Of a stretch of DNA of 64,000 nt, positions 1-8,316 are shown piece by piece. A program made the position numbers and the translations under genes. Below the pieces are notes generated by a model that was given only the letters and a program-made list of their open reading frames with translations, made no database searches and was not told the DNA's origin. Position 1 is the stretch's first letter; each line of letters starts with the position of its first letter. The DNA is from Muribaculum sp. An289 (GTDB lineage: Bacteria > Bacteroidota > Bacteroidia > Bacteroidales > UBA932). Where the stretch lies: contig NZ_NFIV01000010.1 in the NCBI RefSeq assembly GCF_002159555.1, positions 1 to 64,000 on the forward strand, in the 5' to 3' direction.

Positions 1-3
1 AGG

Positions 4-20
4 GGCTCCGAAACGGAGCC
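4..20. repeat. Short perfect hairpin at left edge
   Basis: Two 7-base arms, GGCTCCG and CGGAGCC, flank an AAA loop. No T-run follows on either strand, so a classical terminator is not supported. It may belong to a gene beyond the left edge of the window. The rest of positions 21-225 shows no gene. Confidence 0.5.
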
Positions 21-225
21 GAAAATATAAAAAGATGAGTTCGATCGGAAAAATTACCGGGACAGTCTGCCGATTGACTCATAATGACGGAATTAAACGA
101 CAGTCCCTAGAATATAGACTAACGGGGTAAAAGTTCAGTTACTTTATCATTACCTAAGTAATGGTGAGAATTTCTTGGAAAACCGATGTATTTCACCGTT
201 TGGCATAAAGCGTCATAGCTGTCTG

Positions 226-268
226 TAACTCACTATAAATTAATTTTGTAACCATAAAAAGTGAGTTA
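226..268 (+). promoter_or_regulatory. Integrase promoter flanked by an inverted repeat
   Basis: TAACTCAC (226-233) and GTGAGTTA (261-268) form a perfect 8-base inverted repeat around TAATTTTG (241-248), which matches the Bacteroidota -7 box TAnnTTTG. The right arm touches the ATG of the recombinase. The layout suits an operator over the promoter, perhaps for autoregulation; that role is inferred. No good -33 TTTG lies at the usual distance. Confidence 0.45.
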
Positions 269-1500
269 TGCGAAGTACCTTTAAAGTATTATTCTACGTA
301 AAGAAAGGTAGCGAGAAGCCTAATGGCAACCTGCCTTTGATGTGCCGCCTTACGGTGGACGGAGGAATCAAGCAGTTCAGTTGCAAGATGGATGTACCTT
401 TGCGTCTGTGGGACGTGAAAAACAACAGGGCATCGGGCAAAAGCATTGAGGCACAGAAAATCAACATTGCCGTTGATAAAATCCGGGTGGAAGTAAACCG
501 CCGTTATCAAGAGCTGATGCAGACTGATGGGTATGTCACTGCCGCCAAGTTAAAAGATGCCTATCTCGGTATCGGTGTCAAGCAGGAAACTCTATTGAAA
601 CTTTTTGACCAGCACAACAGCGAGTTTGCCAAGAAAGTGGGATACAGCAGGGCAAAAGGAACGTACCAACGTTATGTGACCGTCTGCAAACATATCCGTG
701 AGTTCCTGCCTCATACTTACAAGCGTGAGGATATTCCGCTGAAAGAGTTGAGTCTCTCTTTCATTAACGACTTCGAGTATTTCCTGCGCACTGAAAAGAA
801 ATGCCGTACCAACACTATATGGGGCTACATGATTGTGCTGAAACACATCGTTTCAATAGCGCGGAATGACGGACGTCTGCCTTTCAATCCCTTTGCTGGG
901 TATATCAACTCTACCGAAAGTGTGGACAGAGGATATGTCACGAAAGAGGAAATACACACAATGATGAACACCGAGATGCCCGACAAGACACATGAACTTG
1001 TCAGGGACTTGTTCCTGTTTTCCACGTTCACTGGCTTGTCTTATTCCGATGTCAAGAACCTGACCAATGACAATTTGCAGACATTCTTTGACGGAAACAT
1101 TTGGATTATCACCCGAAGAAAGAAGACCAACACGGAATCCAATATCCGTCTGTTAGATGTACCCAGACGTATCATAGAGAAGTACAAAGGCATGACAAAA
1201 GACAACAAGGTATTCCCTATGCCGAGCAATACGACTTGCAACAAGAAGTTGAAAACCATTGCCAAATTGTGCGGTATAAAAGCCCATCTGACCTATCATG
1301 TTGCAAGACATTCAGCGGCGACCACCATTTTATTATCCAATGGAGTACCGATTGAAACCGTAAGCAGACTGTTGGGGCACACCAACATAAAGACGACCCA
1401 AATCTACGCAAAGATAACCGCCCAAAAGATAAGTCAGGACATGGAACAACTTTCTGAAAAATTGGGAGATATGGAGAAAAGCATTTGTAGGTCAATATGA
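268..1500 (+). CDS. Tyrosine recombinase/integrase, IntDOT-like
   Basis: A 410-residue site-specific recombinase of the type found on Bacteroidota conjugative and mobilisable elements. The first ~100 residues look like an arm-type DNA-binding domain, residues ~110-215 like a SAM-like core-binding domain, and the rest is the catalytic domain. Visible catalytic positions include a lysine in TRRKKTN, HVAR near residue 355, the LLGH histidine and the tyrosine in TTQIYAKI. The first catalytic arginine is absent: the usual TGLR is TGLS here, as known for CTnDOT IntDOT. It is the only integrase in the window and sits just left of the AT-rich restriction operon, so it may have brought that DNA in, but matching attachment sites could not be identified. 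It could equally belong to an element lying to the left. Confidence 0.93.
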   Translation: MRSTFKVLFYVKKGSEKPNGNLPLMCRLTVDGGIKQFSCKMDVPLRLWDVKNNRASGKSIEAQKINIAVDKIRVEVNRRYQELMQTDGYVTAAKLKDAYLGIGVKQETLLKLFDQHNSEFAKKVGYSRAKGTYQRYVTVCKHIREFLPHTYKREDIPLKELSLSFINDFEYFLRTEKKCRTNTIWGYMIVLKHIVSIARNDGRLPFNPFAGYINSTESVDRGYVTKEEIHTMMNTEMPDKTHELVRDLFLFSTFTGLSYSDVKNLTNDNLQTFFDGNIWIITRRKKTNTESNIRLLDVPRRIIEKYKGMTKDNKVFPMPSNTTCNKKLKTIAKLCGIKAHLTYHVARHSAATTILLSNGVPIETVSRLLGHTNIKTTQIYAKITAQKISQDMEQLSEKLGDMEKSICRSI

Positions 1501-1510
1501 GAATTACAGA

Positions 1511-1697
1511 CCGCCAGTCGCCTGTTTCCTCGCTCGTCCATTAAGTTAGTACAGACTTTATTGAAAGTGAAAAGGTCATGCGGCTGTGCCGTTTCTGGCT
1601 GAATCTTCCTCTTTCAGAGAGTATTCAGCCAGAAAACCTTTTTCCTTTCACGTCTGTACAATGGACGATGACGGCTACGGAAACAAACGACTGACGG
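1511..1697. repeat. 187-bp imperfect palindrome after integrase
   Basis: The sequence can fold back on itself over almost its whole length. Matching blocks include CCAGTCG/CGACTG, TGTTTCC/GGAAACA, TCGTCCATT/AATGGACGA, GTACAGAC/GTCTGTAC, a GTGAAAAGGT-like block against ACCTTTTTCCTTTCAC, and TTTCTGGCTGAAT/ATTCAGCCAGAAA, with a small loop near 1605-1622. It begins about 10 bases after the integrase stop. It could be a structured recombination site, a very long terminator or a folded RNA. The arm matches are visible; the role is unknown. Confidence 0.8.
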
Positions 1698-2136
1698 AAA
1701 AGAATCGTCAAATACAAAAAATAACAGCACATACAGAATAGACATATATGTCTATCATTATCTGTTTATAGAATTTCATTCAAAACAGAGGGAGGCGTTT
1801 TTATAGGGCACAATAAAATGGCGGCAAACGGGAAACTGCACTCCCTCCAGAAAATAATCTTTTTCTCTTGGCAGTGTTTTGGGAATACCGTTTTCACCTT
1901 GTCGGAATGTCGCGCTTTACCAATAAAGCAAGGTGCTGCTCATTCCTGTGATTCTGTTGACCGCTTTTATCTTGACGGCTTAGAGACCAACCGACCATGA
2001 TGCTAACCAATAATTGGGCAAACCAACCAACCGACCGTTACTTGTTGGAAACAACAAATAATATGACCAATCTCAAATAAGCATCTTATCAAAGATTATT
2101 CTTCTATTTTTAGTCGTGATTTCGATACTTAAATCT
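1698..2136. other. Non-coding gap between integrase and restriction operon
   Basis: I see no convincing gene. One 60-codon open frame (1818-2000) lacks family signals. A small perfect hairpin, GCTTTA-CCAA-TAAAGC, lies at 1914-1929. AACCAACCGACC-like blocks recur near 1985-1996 and 2025-2037. The stretch from about 2030 becomes strongly AT-rich, which may mark the start of the acquired operon. Confidence 0.5.
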
Positions 2137-2154
2137 TATGTTCAAACGAACATA
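2137..2154. promoter_or_regulatory. Operator-like palindrome upstream of the controller gene
   Basis: TATGTTC-AAAC-GAACATA is a perfect 7+7 dyad with a 4-base spacer, about 175 bases before the Xre-type controller gene. Controller (C) proteins of restriction-modification systems bind such dyads to time endonuclease expression. Binding by the 2330-2617 product is inferred; the distance to the gene is longer than usual. Confidence 0.45.
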
Positions 2155-2209
2155 GCAAGTTGTGTTTTGGGACGCCCGAAATGTTTTCGGCGTTCCAAAA
2201 CTACTTGCT
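2154..2209. repeat. Long hairpin upstream of restriction operon
   Basis: An arm starting AGCAAGT and continuing TTTTGG..CG.CCGAAA is answered by TTTCGGCG..CCAAAA and ACTTGCT, giving an imperfect stem of about 25 pairs with a tiny loop around 2182-2184. It follows the 2137-2154 dyad directly. It could be a transcript leader structure, an attenuator, or the end of the mobile element. Confidence 0.65.
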
Positions 2210-2329
2210 GGAATCTTTTTCCTCCAAAGTCGAAAAGGTCAGCATAAAAAAGGTCTGGGAATATAGCTTATGGCTCAAATATTATTTGTACTTTTGCCAA
2301 ATAATGTCAAGACACAAAAGAGTAAATTT

Positions 2330-2617
2330 ATGTTTTCAGAGCGTATTAAAGAGCTTCGTGTTCAGAATCAGATGCCACAGAGACAATTAGCAGCGGCTTT
2401 AGATATTGATACTGCGACTTATTGCAAAATAGAAAAAGGTGAGAGAAGAGCAAAAAAAGAGCAGGTATCTATTTTATCTAAATTATTTAATGTCAATGCT
2501 GAACAACTATTGACTTTATGGCTTGCAGATCAGGTGTCTGCCGTAGTATCAAGTGAACAAAAAATTGCACCTCAAGCATTATCTCTTGTTGTTGAGGCAT
2601 TAAAACGAGATATATAA
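2330..2617 (+). CDS. Xre-family controller (C) protein of restriction system
   Basis: A 95-residue protein that is almost entirely one helix-turn-helix domain: RIKELR at the start, then the QLAAALDIDTATYCKIEKGE pattern typical of Xre/Cro regulators. Position 2330 is chosen as start because the domain begins there; an upstream in-frame ATG at 2270 would add 20 residues of no family character. It lies 1 base before the methyltransferase gene and heads the operon, the usual place for a controller that delays endonuclease synthesis while the host DNA is methylated. The 2137-2154 dyad is a candidate binding site. AT-rich, like the rest of the operon. Confidence 0.85.
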   Translation: MFSERIKELRVQNQMPQRQLAAALDIDTATYCKIEKGERRAKKEQVSILSKLFNVNAEQLLTLWLADQVSAVVSSEQKIAPQALSLVVEALKRDI

Positions 2618-2618
2618 T

Positions 2619-5189
2619 ATGGCTAGAGTAAAATATGAAATGATTGATCCTGATTTAGCTTCTGCTATGTTGTCTGAGGCTAAATCAACTTATGGTCTTA
2701 AAACTTACATCAGTTTGTTTAGCAGTGCTGGTGTTGGGTGTTATGGTTTTAAAGAAGAGGGATTTTACTGCATAGCAACTGTCGAGTTGTTGGAGCGAAG
2801 ATTAAAAATACAGTCGTTTAATCACAAGTGTGTATATCAGAGCGGTTATATCTGTGGAGATATGACGTTGCAAGAGACTAAAGATAAGGTTTTTAAAGAA
2901 CTTGCCCTTTGGAAAAGAGGATATAATATTACTGATCTTGATGTTCTCATTGCGACCCCACCATGTCAAGGAATGTCCGTTGCAAATCATAAAAAGAAAG
3001 ATGAGCTAAAGCGAAATTCTTTAGTTGTTGAATCAATCAAAATGACGATGCAAATTAAGCCGAAATTCTTTATTTATGAGAATGTTCGTGCTTTCTTGAA
3101 CTCTGTATGTACCGACATTGATGGTCAAGATAAAACCATAAAAAATGCCATAGACAAAAATCTTTCAGGAGACTATAACATATCATATCAAGTCCTGAAC
3201 TTTAAAGATTACGGAAATCCGTCTAGCCGTACTCGTACACTCGTTATTGGCGTAAGAAAAGATATGAAAGAAATTACGCCTTTTGATTTATATCCAGACA
3301 GGCAACCAGAAAGGACATTGCGCCAAGTTATAGGTCACCTTCCGTCCTTGAAAAAAATGGGAGAAATATCTGCTGATGATATTTATCATAATTTCAGAAA
3401 GTATTCACCTCATATGGAGGCGTGGATTGCGGATATTAAGGAGGGACAATCAGCATTTGATAATACTGACATATCAAAAATTCCACATACTATTAAAAAT
3501 GGGATTGTGGTATATAATGCTCAAAAAAATGGTGACAAATATACTCGTCAGTGTTGGGATAAGGTTGCTCCTTGCATTCATACTCGAAATGATATTATGG
3601 CAAGCCAAAACACAGTACATCCTACCGACAACAGAGTTTTTAGTATCCGTGAATTGATGCTGATGATGTCTGTTCCCTCCTCTTTTGTATGGACTGATAT
3701 CCCATTTAAGGAGTTGAACGCTTTTTCAGAAAAGCAGAAGCATGATTTTCTGAAAAAAGAAGAAATGAATATTAGACAAAATCTAGGGGAAGCGGTTCCA
3801 ACTATTATTTTTCAGCAGATTGCACACAAAATACGTGCTGCTTTATGCAAACCGACAATGTCTGAACAAGACATCAAATCACTTATTGAAGTGAAAAGTT
3901 TGACCACACCATCTTGCTTATTGGAATATATAAAAACTGCAGACCACCGTAGTTTTGCTGATTTGTCTAAAATTGCAGAATTGGCAAACGCACAAAGAGA
4001 AGACAATGCCGCCTATTACACAAGGCAGGATATTTGCTTTTCAATTGTTAAAAATTTGCCAGATGCGAAAAATTATTCTGAACTGAATATTCTGGAGCCA
4101 TCAGTTGGAGTTGGTAATTTCTTGCCGACCTTGATTCAAAAATATTCAAGTGTCCCTGCGATAAACATTGATGTTGTGGATATTGATGCCGTAAGCATTG
4201 AAATTTTAAAAGAATTAGTAGATAAAATAAATATTCCTGCTAATGTGCATATTAATTACATCAATGCAGATTTCTTATTGTATGAGTTTGATAAAAGATA
4301 CGATATTGTAGTAGGTAATCCTCCGTATAAGAAATTGACAAAAGAAAAAGAATTATTGTCTAAGTATAAATCAAACATCTATAATAAAGATACTAATAAT
4401 ATATTTTCATTTTTCATTGAAAAAGCAATGAAAATAGGAAACGTCGTTTCATTGATTGTGCCCAAAAGCTTGATTAATGCTCCTGAATTCAATTTGACTC
4501 GTTCATTGATGAAAGAAAAGAGAGTGACTCATATTATAGATTTTGGAGAAAAAGGATTTAAGGGAGTTAAGATTGAAACAATATGCTTCATTCTTGATAC
4601 ACAGAAAAAGCCAAGCAATACAATTGTCGAATCTTATATAACAAATACGGTATTGGAACATAAACAGGAATATTTAATGGATGACAAATTTCCATATTGG
4701 ATAATTTATCGCAACAATGAGTTTGACGAAGTTGCCGATAAGATGGATTTCAACGTGTTCAAAGCATATAGAGACAGAGTCATTACCAAATCAATAACAA
4801 AGAGTAATGGAAAAATAAGGGTCTTGAAATCAAGAAACATAGGAAACAATGAAATTATCAACATTCCTGAATATGACAGCTATATTGATGATGTAACTGG
4901 TTTAGATGTCGCAAAATATCTGAATCAGTCAAATTGTATTCTATTGCCAAATCTTACATATAATCCACGGGCGTGTTTCTTGCCCAAGGGTTGTATCGCA
5001 GATGGCTCTGTTGCAATCTTGACATTAGTGAATGATGCTGATTCTGTTTCTAAAGCAGATTTGGCTTTTTATGCAACAGATAGCTTTACAAGGTTTTATG
5101 CAATTGCTAGAAATTTAGGGACACGTTCTCTTAATATAGATAATAACTCCGTTTTCTTTTTTGGGAAACTTAAATCTCAACAGGTATGA
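2619..5189 (+). CDS. Fused m5C + m6A DNA methyltransferase
   Basis: An 856-residue bifunctional modification enzyme. Residues ~28-400 are a cytosine-5 methyltransferase: SAM site FSSAGVGCYGF (~34-44), catalytic PPCQG with Cys116, ENV (154-156), SRTR (203-206), and a C-terminal GEAVP-like motif. Residues ~430-856 are an N6-adenine methyltransferase of the Eco57I/N6_Mtase type: LEPSVGVGNF (~492-501) and catalytic NPPY (567-570), followed by a probable target-recognition region. Two activities of different chemistry fit a type II enzyme with an asymmetric site, where each strand needs its own methylation, as in the Alw26I/Eco31I/Esp3I group. The recognition sequence cannot be read. It overlaps the endonuclease gene by 4 bases (ATGA), so translation is probably coupled. 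Confidence 0.92.
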   Translation: MARVKYEMIDPDLASAMLSEAKSTYGLKTYISLFSSAGVGCYGFKEEGFYCIATVELLERRLKIQSFNHKCVYQSGYICGDMTLQETKDKVFKELALWKRGYNITDLDVLIATPPCQGMSVANHKKKDELKRNSLVVESIKMTMQIKPKFFIYENVRAFLNSVCTDIDGQDKTIKNAIDKNLSGDYNISYQVLNFKDYGNPSSRTRTLVIGVRKDMKEITPFDLYPDRQPERTLRQVIGHLPSLKKMGEISADDIYHNFRKYSPHMEAWIADIKEGQSAFDNTDISKIPHTIKNGIVVYNAQKNGDKYTRQCWDKVAPCIHTRNDIMASQNTVHPTDNRVFSIRELMLMMSVPSSFVWTDIPFKELNAFSEKQKHDFLKKEEMNIRQNLGEAVPTIIFQQIAHKIRAALCKPTMSEQDIKSLIEVKSLTTPSCLLEYIKTADHRSFADLSKIAELANAQREDNAAYYTRQDICFSIVKNLPDAKNYSELNILEPSVGVGNFLPTLIQKYSSVPAINIDVVDIDAVSIEILKELVDKINIPANVHINYINADFLLYEFDKRYDIVVGNPPYKKLTKEKELLSKYKSNIYNKDTNNIFSFFIEKAMKIGNVVSLIVPKSLINAPEFNLTRSLMKEKRVTHIIDFGEKGFKGVKIETICFILDTQKKPSNTIVESYITNTVLEHKQEYLMDDKFPYWIIYRNNEFDEVADKMDFNVFKAYRDRVITKSITKSNGKIRVLKSRNIGNNEIINIPEYDSYIDDVTGLDVAKYLNQSNCILLPNLTYNPRACFLPKGCIADGSVAILTLVNDADSVSKADLAFYATDSFTRFYAIARNLGTRSLNIDNNSVFFFGKLKSQQV

Positions 5190-6358
5190 GAGATACTATA
5201 AATGAATATCTTAGTCAATTTGATTTAGATATACGCAAGTCTCATGACGCTAGGTTTGTTGACCAGAAATGTACTCCTGACATTGTATGTTTTATGGCCG
5301 ATTGCGTTATGAATATGGTTGCAACAAAGCCTGTCTTTGTCATTAATGATATATGGGGATCACAATATTTTATTCAAAATTCAAGAGTGATATTTAATAA
5401 ACCATGGGCAAATGACAAGAAAGCATATAATGAATATAACAAAGTGCTTTCACAACCACTAAAATTGTTAGCATATGCACACATCTTGAATGTTGAAATA
5501 GTAGATGGTTCTCTTACATTCTCTGTCGCTAATGAAGATTTGTTGGATTATATTTCAAGAAAAGATCGCAACGCATATAATTTCTTATATTGCTACTTTA
5601 TGAAAGTTATGACTGATAGTGGCTTTATGAAGTATTTTGAAGAATATGCAAAAGATAGCATAGATAATCCTATTACGGCAAGAGATGAAATTTATGACAG
5701 ATATTTCAAATTGATAAATGGAAATACTCCGTCGCATTCAAGATTAGACATAAGACGTATGTTTCATAAGGTATTCAACGTGTATGCGGCTGAACATCAT
5801 TTGCATGGAAGTAATGGAAAGATTACATACTACTCAGATTTGATGTATAACAAAAAGAATTGGCGCGATATGGACAAAGATAAAACCATAACACGCCAGG
5901 AGGCATTGACACCTGAAAAGAAAGAAAGGCAAGAGGCTATAAATACATATTATGTACAGAAAGCAATTGCCTTAATTCGCAAAATCCAAACAGAGAGCGA
6001 AGTTCATGATAGTTGGGGTAATGGAGAGGCTACACAAGTGCATCACATTTTTCCCAAATCACAGTTTCCGCAGATTGCTCATTATGTTGAAAATCTGATA
6101 TTATTGACTGCAACACAACATAATACAAAAGCGCATCCAAATAATAAAACTCAACAAATAAACAGGGACTATCAATTAGTGTGCTTATTAGCAAAAGCTG
6201 ATACAATTGAAAATTCCTTGCGACTTGTCGGAGATAAATATTATAGGAAAGAATCATTTGTATATGTGATAAACACTGGATTAACGACTGATTTTAGTAC
6301 AAGTCTGACTTTCGAAGAGATAAAAACAAAACTAGTTCAAATTTATAACGCAGCATAA
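5186..6358 (+). CDS. HNH-type restriction endonuclease
   Basis: A 390-residue protein whose C-terminal third holds an HNH nuclease fold: VHHIFPKSQFP with His286/His287, Asn303 in VENLILL and His312 in TATQHNTKAHP. The N-terminal ~250 residues carry no motif I recognise and probably include DNA recognition. Placement immediately after, and overlapping, a dual methyltransferase makes this the cognate endonuclease. Eco31I, a type IIS enzyme with m5C/m6A partner methyltransferases, also uses a single HNH site, so a IIS mode is plausible, but the protein is shorter than those enzymes as I recall them. Specificity is unknown. The gene is strongly AT-rich. Confidence 0.82.
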   Translation: MRDTINEYLSQFDLDIRKSHDARFVDQKCTPDIVCFMADCVMNMVATKPVFVINDIWGSQYFIQNSRVIFNKPWANDKKAYNEYNKVLSQPLKLLAYAHILNVEIVDGSLTFSVANEDLLDYISRKDRNAYNFLYCYFMKVMTDSGFMKYFEEYAKDSIDNPITARDEIYDRYFKLINGNTPSHSRLDIRRMFHKVFNVYAAEHHLHGSNGKITYYSDLMYNKKNWRDMDKDKTITRQEALTPEKKERQEAINTYYVQKAIALIRKIQTESEVHDSWGNGEATQVHHIFPKSQFPQIAHYVENLILLTATQHNTKAHPNNKTQQINRDYQLVCLLAKADTIENSLRLVGDKYYRKESFVYVINTGLTTDFSTSLTFEEIKTKLVQIYNAA

Positions 6359-6360
6359 CT

Positions 6361-6735
6361 ATGTATAAATCAAGTTTTGGTTCAAAAGGACAAATACAAT
6401 TTGCCAATGAACATGAATACTACACTTTCTTAGGATATCTTGCCAAATCTGATGGCAGTACATCAATCGTTTGGGAACATAATGAAAATCAAGGTGCTTG
6501 GGGAAGTGAAGGTCGCATTCAAGTACATATATCCAATATGCCTAATATTGGACAACTCGCCATAACTGCAGGAAATGGAGGCGATGTAATAAGTAGAATA
6601 AATTGTAATGAGTTTGTTGAGAATATTTGTACTAATCATGGTTTTAACTATGGTAAGAATCAGGATATAATAAAAATAAGACAAACAATCCCAGTTCAAT
6701 ATCAAGCAGATTTTGATAAAGGATTAAACCTTTAG
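6361..6735 (+). CDS. Unknown protein of the restriction operon
   Basis: A 124-residue protein of no family I recognise. It is soluble, has no signal peptide or membrane segment, and is rich in Gly, Asn and Ile. It begins 2 bases after the endonuclease stop, so it is almost certainly co-transcribed and may be translationally linked. Possible roles are an endonuclease partner, an immunity factor, or the first component of the downstream pair. Its base composition matches the operon, not the chromosome. Confidence 0.75.
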   Translation: MYKSSFGSKGQIQFANEHEYYTFLGYLAKSDGSTSIVWEHNENQGAWGSEGRIQVHISNMPNIGQLAITAGNGGDVISRINCNEFVENICTNHGFNYGKNQDIIKIRQTIPVQYQADFDKGLNL

Positions 6736-6765
6736 TGAATAAACATAATGTTGTAAGAAACGATT

Positions 6766-7626
6766 ATGGCAAGCTACATATTATATACATATCAATTCGC
6801 ACCAATTATAAATGATGGAGCTAATTTGTTCCAACCTATGCCCGAGGTTGAACAACGTATGGAATCAAAACAAACCTATTTGCAAGAAATACTATTAAAT
6901 GCAAACTTCAAATTTAATAGCAAAAGAGAAGGTGTCTTTGAGCATCAATTACGTTATAACGGTAATGGAATTATTATATTGAAACTTGCAAATAATAAGC
7001 AACTTAGTCTCGAAGAAAATTTTAAAAAGAAAAAACATCATTATTCTCCGAGTTGTTTTGTTATTATTGATAATCGTCAAGATGTACAACATATAGCTAT
7101 AGAAGATGATCCTACTGCCTTTTCTACAACGGATGTCGTCCGTAACATAATGGAATACTCTTTGAAAAAAGCATTAAAAACTTATGGACTAACAATATCA
7201 ATAAAAAAAGAATATCAGAAAACAGAATTTTGGCAGCTCCTAGAGCAATATCCCAAAGGGGTATCTATGGTTAGATTTCACTTCTCATATCCTAATTTAC
7301 CGCGAGTTTCCGAAAGTATCAATGCATTAATTAGTAATCAAAGCAAAATTACGAATAGTAAAAGTACGACATTTGAGCTAAAGTCGTCAGATTCTGAACA
7401 ACTGTCATTATCAAATGATAATGAAGAGTTGAATGGTTTAGTTAATGCGTCTGCTGATAGTGGAAATGTCATTACTTTGAAAGTAAAAGGTTTACGTAGA
7501 TATGTAAAAACAGGAGAAACGACAAAGAAAATTGAAATTGACGATCTTGAAGTACAAATGCAAAGCGATAATTTATTTCAAAATAGATTTGAGAAAATTG
7601 TAGAGCTACTTAATGCTGCAAAATGA
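6766..7626 (+). CDS. Unknown 286-aa cytosolic protein, coupled to a membrane protein
   Basis: Not recognised. The protein is soluble and has alternating beta-like and charged stretches. There is a KKKKHHYSPSCFVIIDN segment near 85-105 and a low-complexity Ser/Asn/Asp linker around 200-235, which suggests two folded parts, ~1-195 and ~235-286. It starts 30 bases after the preceding gene and overlaps the next gene by 4 bases (ATGA). A soluble protein coupled to a small membrane protein is common in phage-defence modules, where the soluble part senses and the membrane part kills. Whether that holds here is inference. Confidence 0.75.
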   Translation: MASYILYTYQFAPIINDGANLFQPMPEVEQRMESKQTYLQEILLNANFKFNSKREGVFEHQLRYNGNGIIILKLANNKQLSLEENFKKKKHHYSPSCFVIIDNRQDVQHIAIEDDPTAFSTTDVVRNIMEYSLKKALKTYGLTISIKKEYQKTEFWQLLEQYPKGVSMVRFHFSYPNLPRVSESINALISNQSKITNSKSTTFELKSSDSEQLSLSNDNEELNGLVNASADSGNVITLKVKGLRRYVKTGETTKKIEIDDLEVQMQSDNLFQNRFEKIVELLNAAK

Positions 7627-8084
7627 TGAATCGAGTAAATCAAATTTTTAGATATATCGGATATTTTTCATTATCACTTCTAATTGGCTGGTTTTCTAAT
7701 TATAGTGGTGATAAAACAGATTTTATTTTGCAAATCAGCCATAATATAATACCTTTGTTAGTTACCATATTAGCTTTTTATGTAACAATTCTTGCACTAA
7801 TTTTGAAAGAACTTGTAGTTTTCAAAAATCAAAAAGGCGGCAATATAAAAGACGTATTACATAGCATGAAAAAAGATTTGATAATAGAAATGTCATTAAT
7901 TTTTGTTGCTTTTCTTTGCTATACTGTTCGCGGTGCAATCAGTAGTGTTATATCTACAGAATGCATGCAATGGATAACTATTTTATCAAATAGTGTCACT
8001 GTATTCACTTTTATATACTTTCTATTGTTGATTTTTGATTCAATTGTCGGTTTGTGGAACTTAATAGAAGAGAATAATAAATAG
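7623..8084 (+). CDS. Small integral membrane protein, possible effector
   Basis: A 153-residue protein with about four hydrophobic helices: ~11-25 (IGYFSLSLLIGWF), ~42-65 (IIPLLVTILAFYVTILALIL), ~90-110 (MSLIFVAFLCYTV) and ~125-146 (VFTFIYFLLLIFDSIVGLW). A short charged loop sits between helices 2 and 3. No enzymatic motif is visible. The start overlaps the stop of the 286-residue gene, so the two are probably made in fixed ratio. It is the last gene of the operon and is followed by a terminator hairpin. A membrane-disrupting effector or a membrane anchor for the partner are both possible. Confidence 0.75.
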   Translation: MMNRVNQIFRYIGYFSLSLLIGWFSNYSGDKTDFILQISHNIIPLLVTILAFYVTILALILKELVVFKNQKGGNIKDVLHSMKKDLIIEMSLIFVAFLCYTVRGAISSVISTECMQWITILSNSVTVFTFIYFLLLIFDSIVGLWNLIEENNK

Positions 8085-8085
8085 T

Positions 8086-8115
8086 AAATCCTTGTGTTCG
8101 TTTAAGGATTTTGCG
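8086..8115 (+). terminator. Terminator of restriction operon
   Basis: AAATCCTT (8086-8093) pairs with AAGGATTT (8104-8111) across a 10-base loop, and T-rich sequence follows. It lies 2 bases after the stop of the last operon gene. Positions 8116-8316 hold no gene. A TATTTTTG box at 8116-8123 and near-repeats (AAACGTTGAAAA-like at ~8155 and ~8250, AACGATTG at two places) are the only visible signals. Confidence 0.6.
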
Positions 8116-8316
8116 TATTTTTGCATAAAGAGTTATTTGACAGTCAAACATAGCGAAACGTTGAAAACTGCACGGTCTCTTAGTCGTTACCGCTACTTCT
8201 CAAATAATTTGCTAAAAGTTTATTCTTCAAACGATTGTGTCAAACCGTTGAAAATCTAAAATAAATTTACAATAGGAAACGATTGAAGAAAGTTATACTA
8301 CATCATAAAGACCATA

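Noticed and set aside
1818-2000. 60-codon frame after the integrase
   Set aside because: No family features, no promoter box, contains a DNA hairpin; judged non-coding.
8168-8176. GGTCTC near the end of the restriction operon (and GAGACC near 1984) as a clue to the recognition site
   Set aside because: A 6-base sequence occurring twice is expected by chance; it says nothing about the enzyme's specificity.
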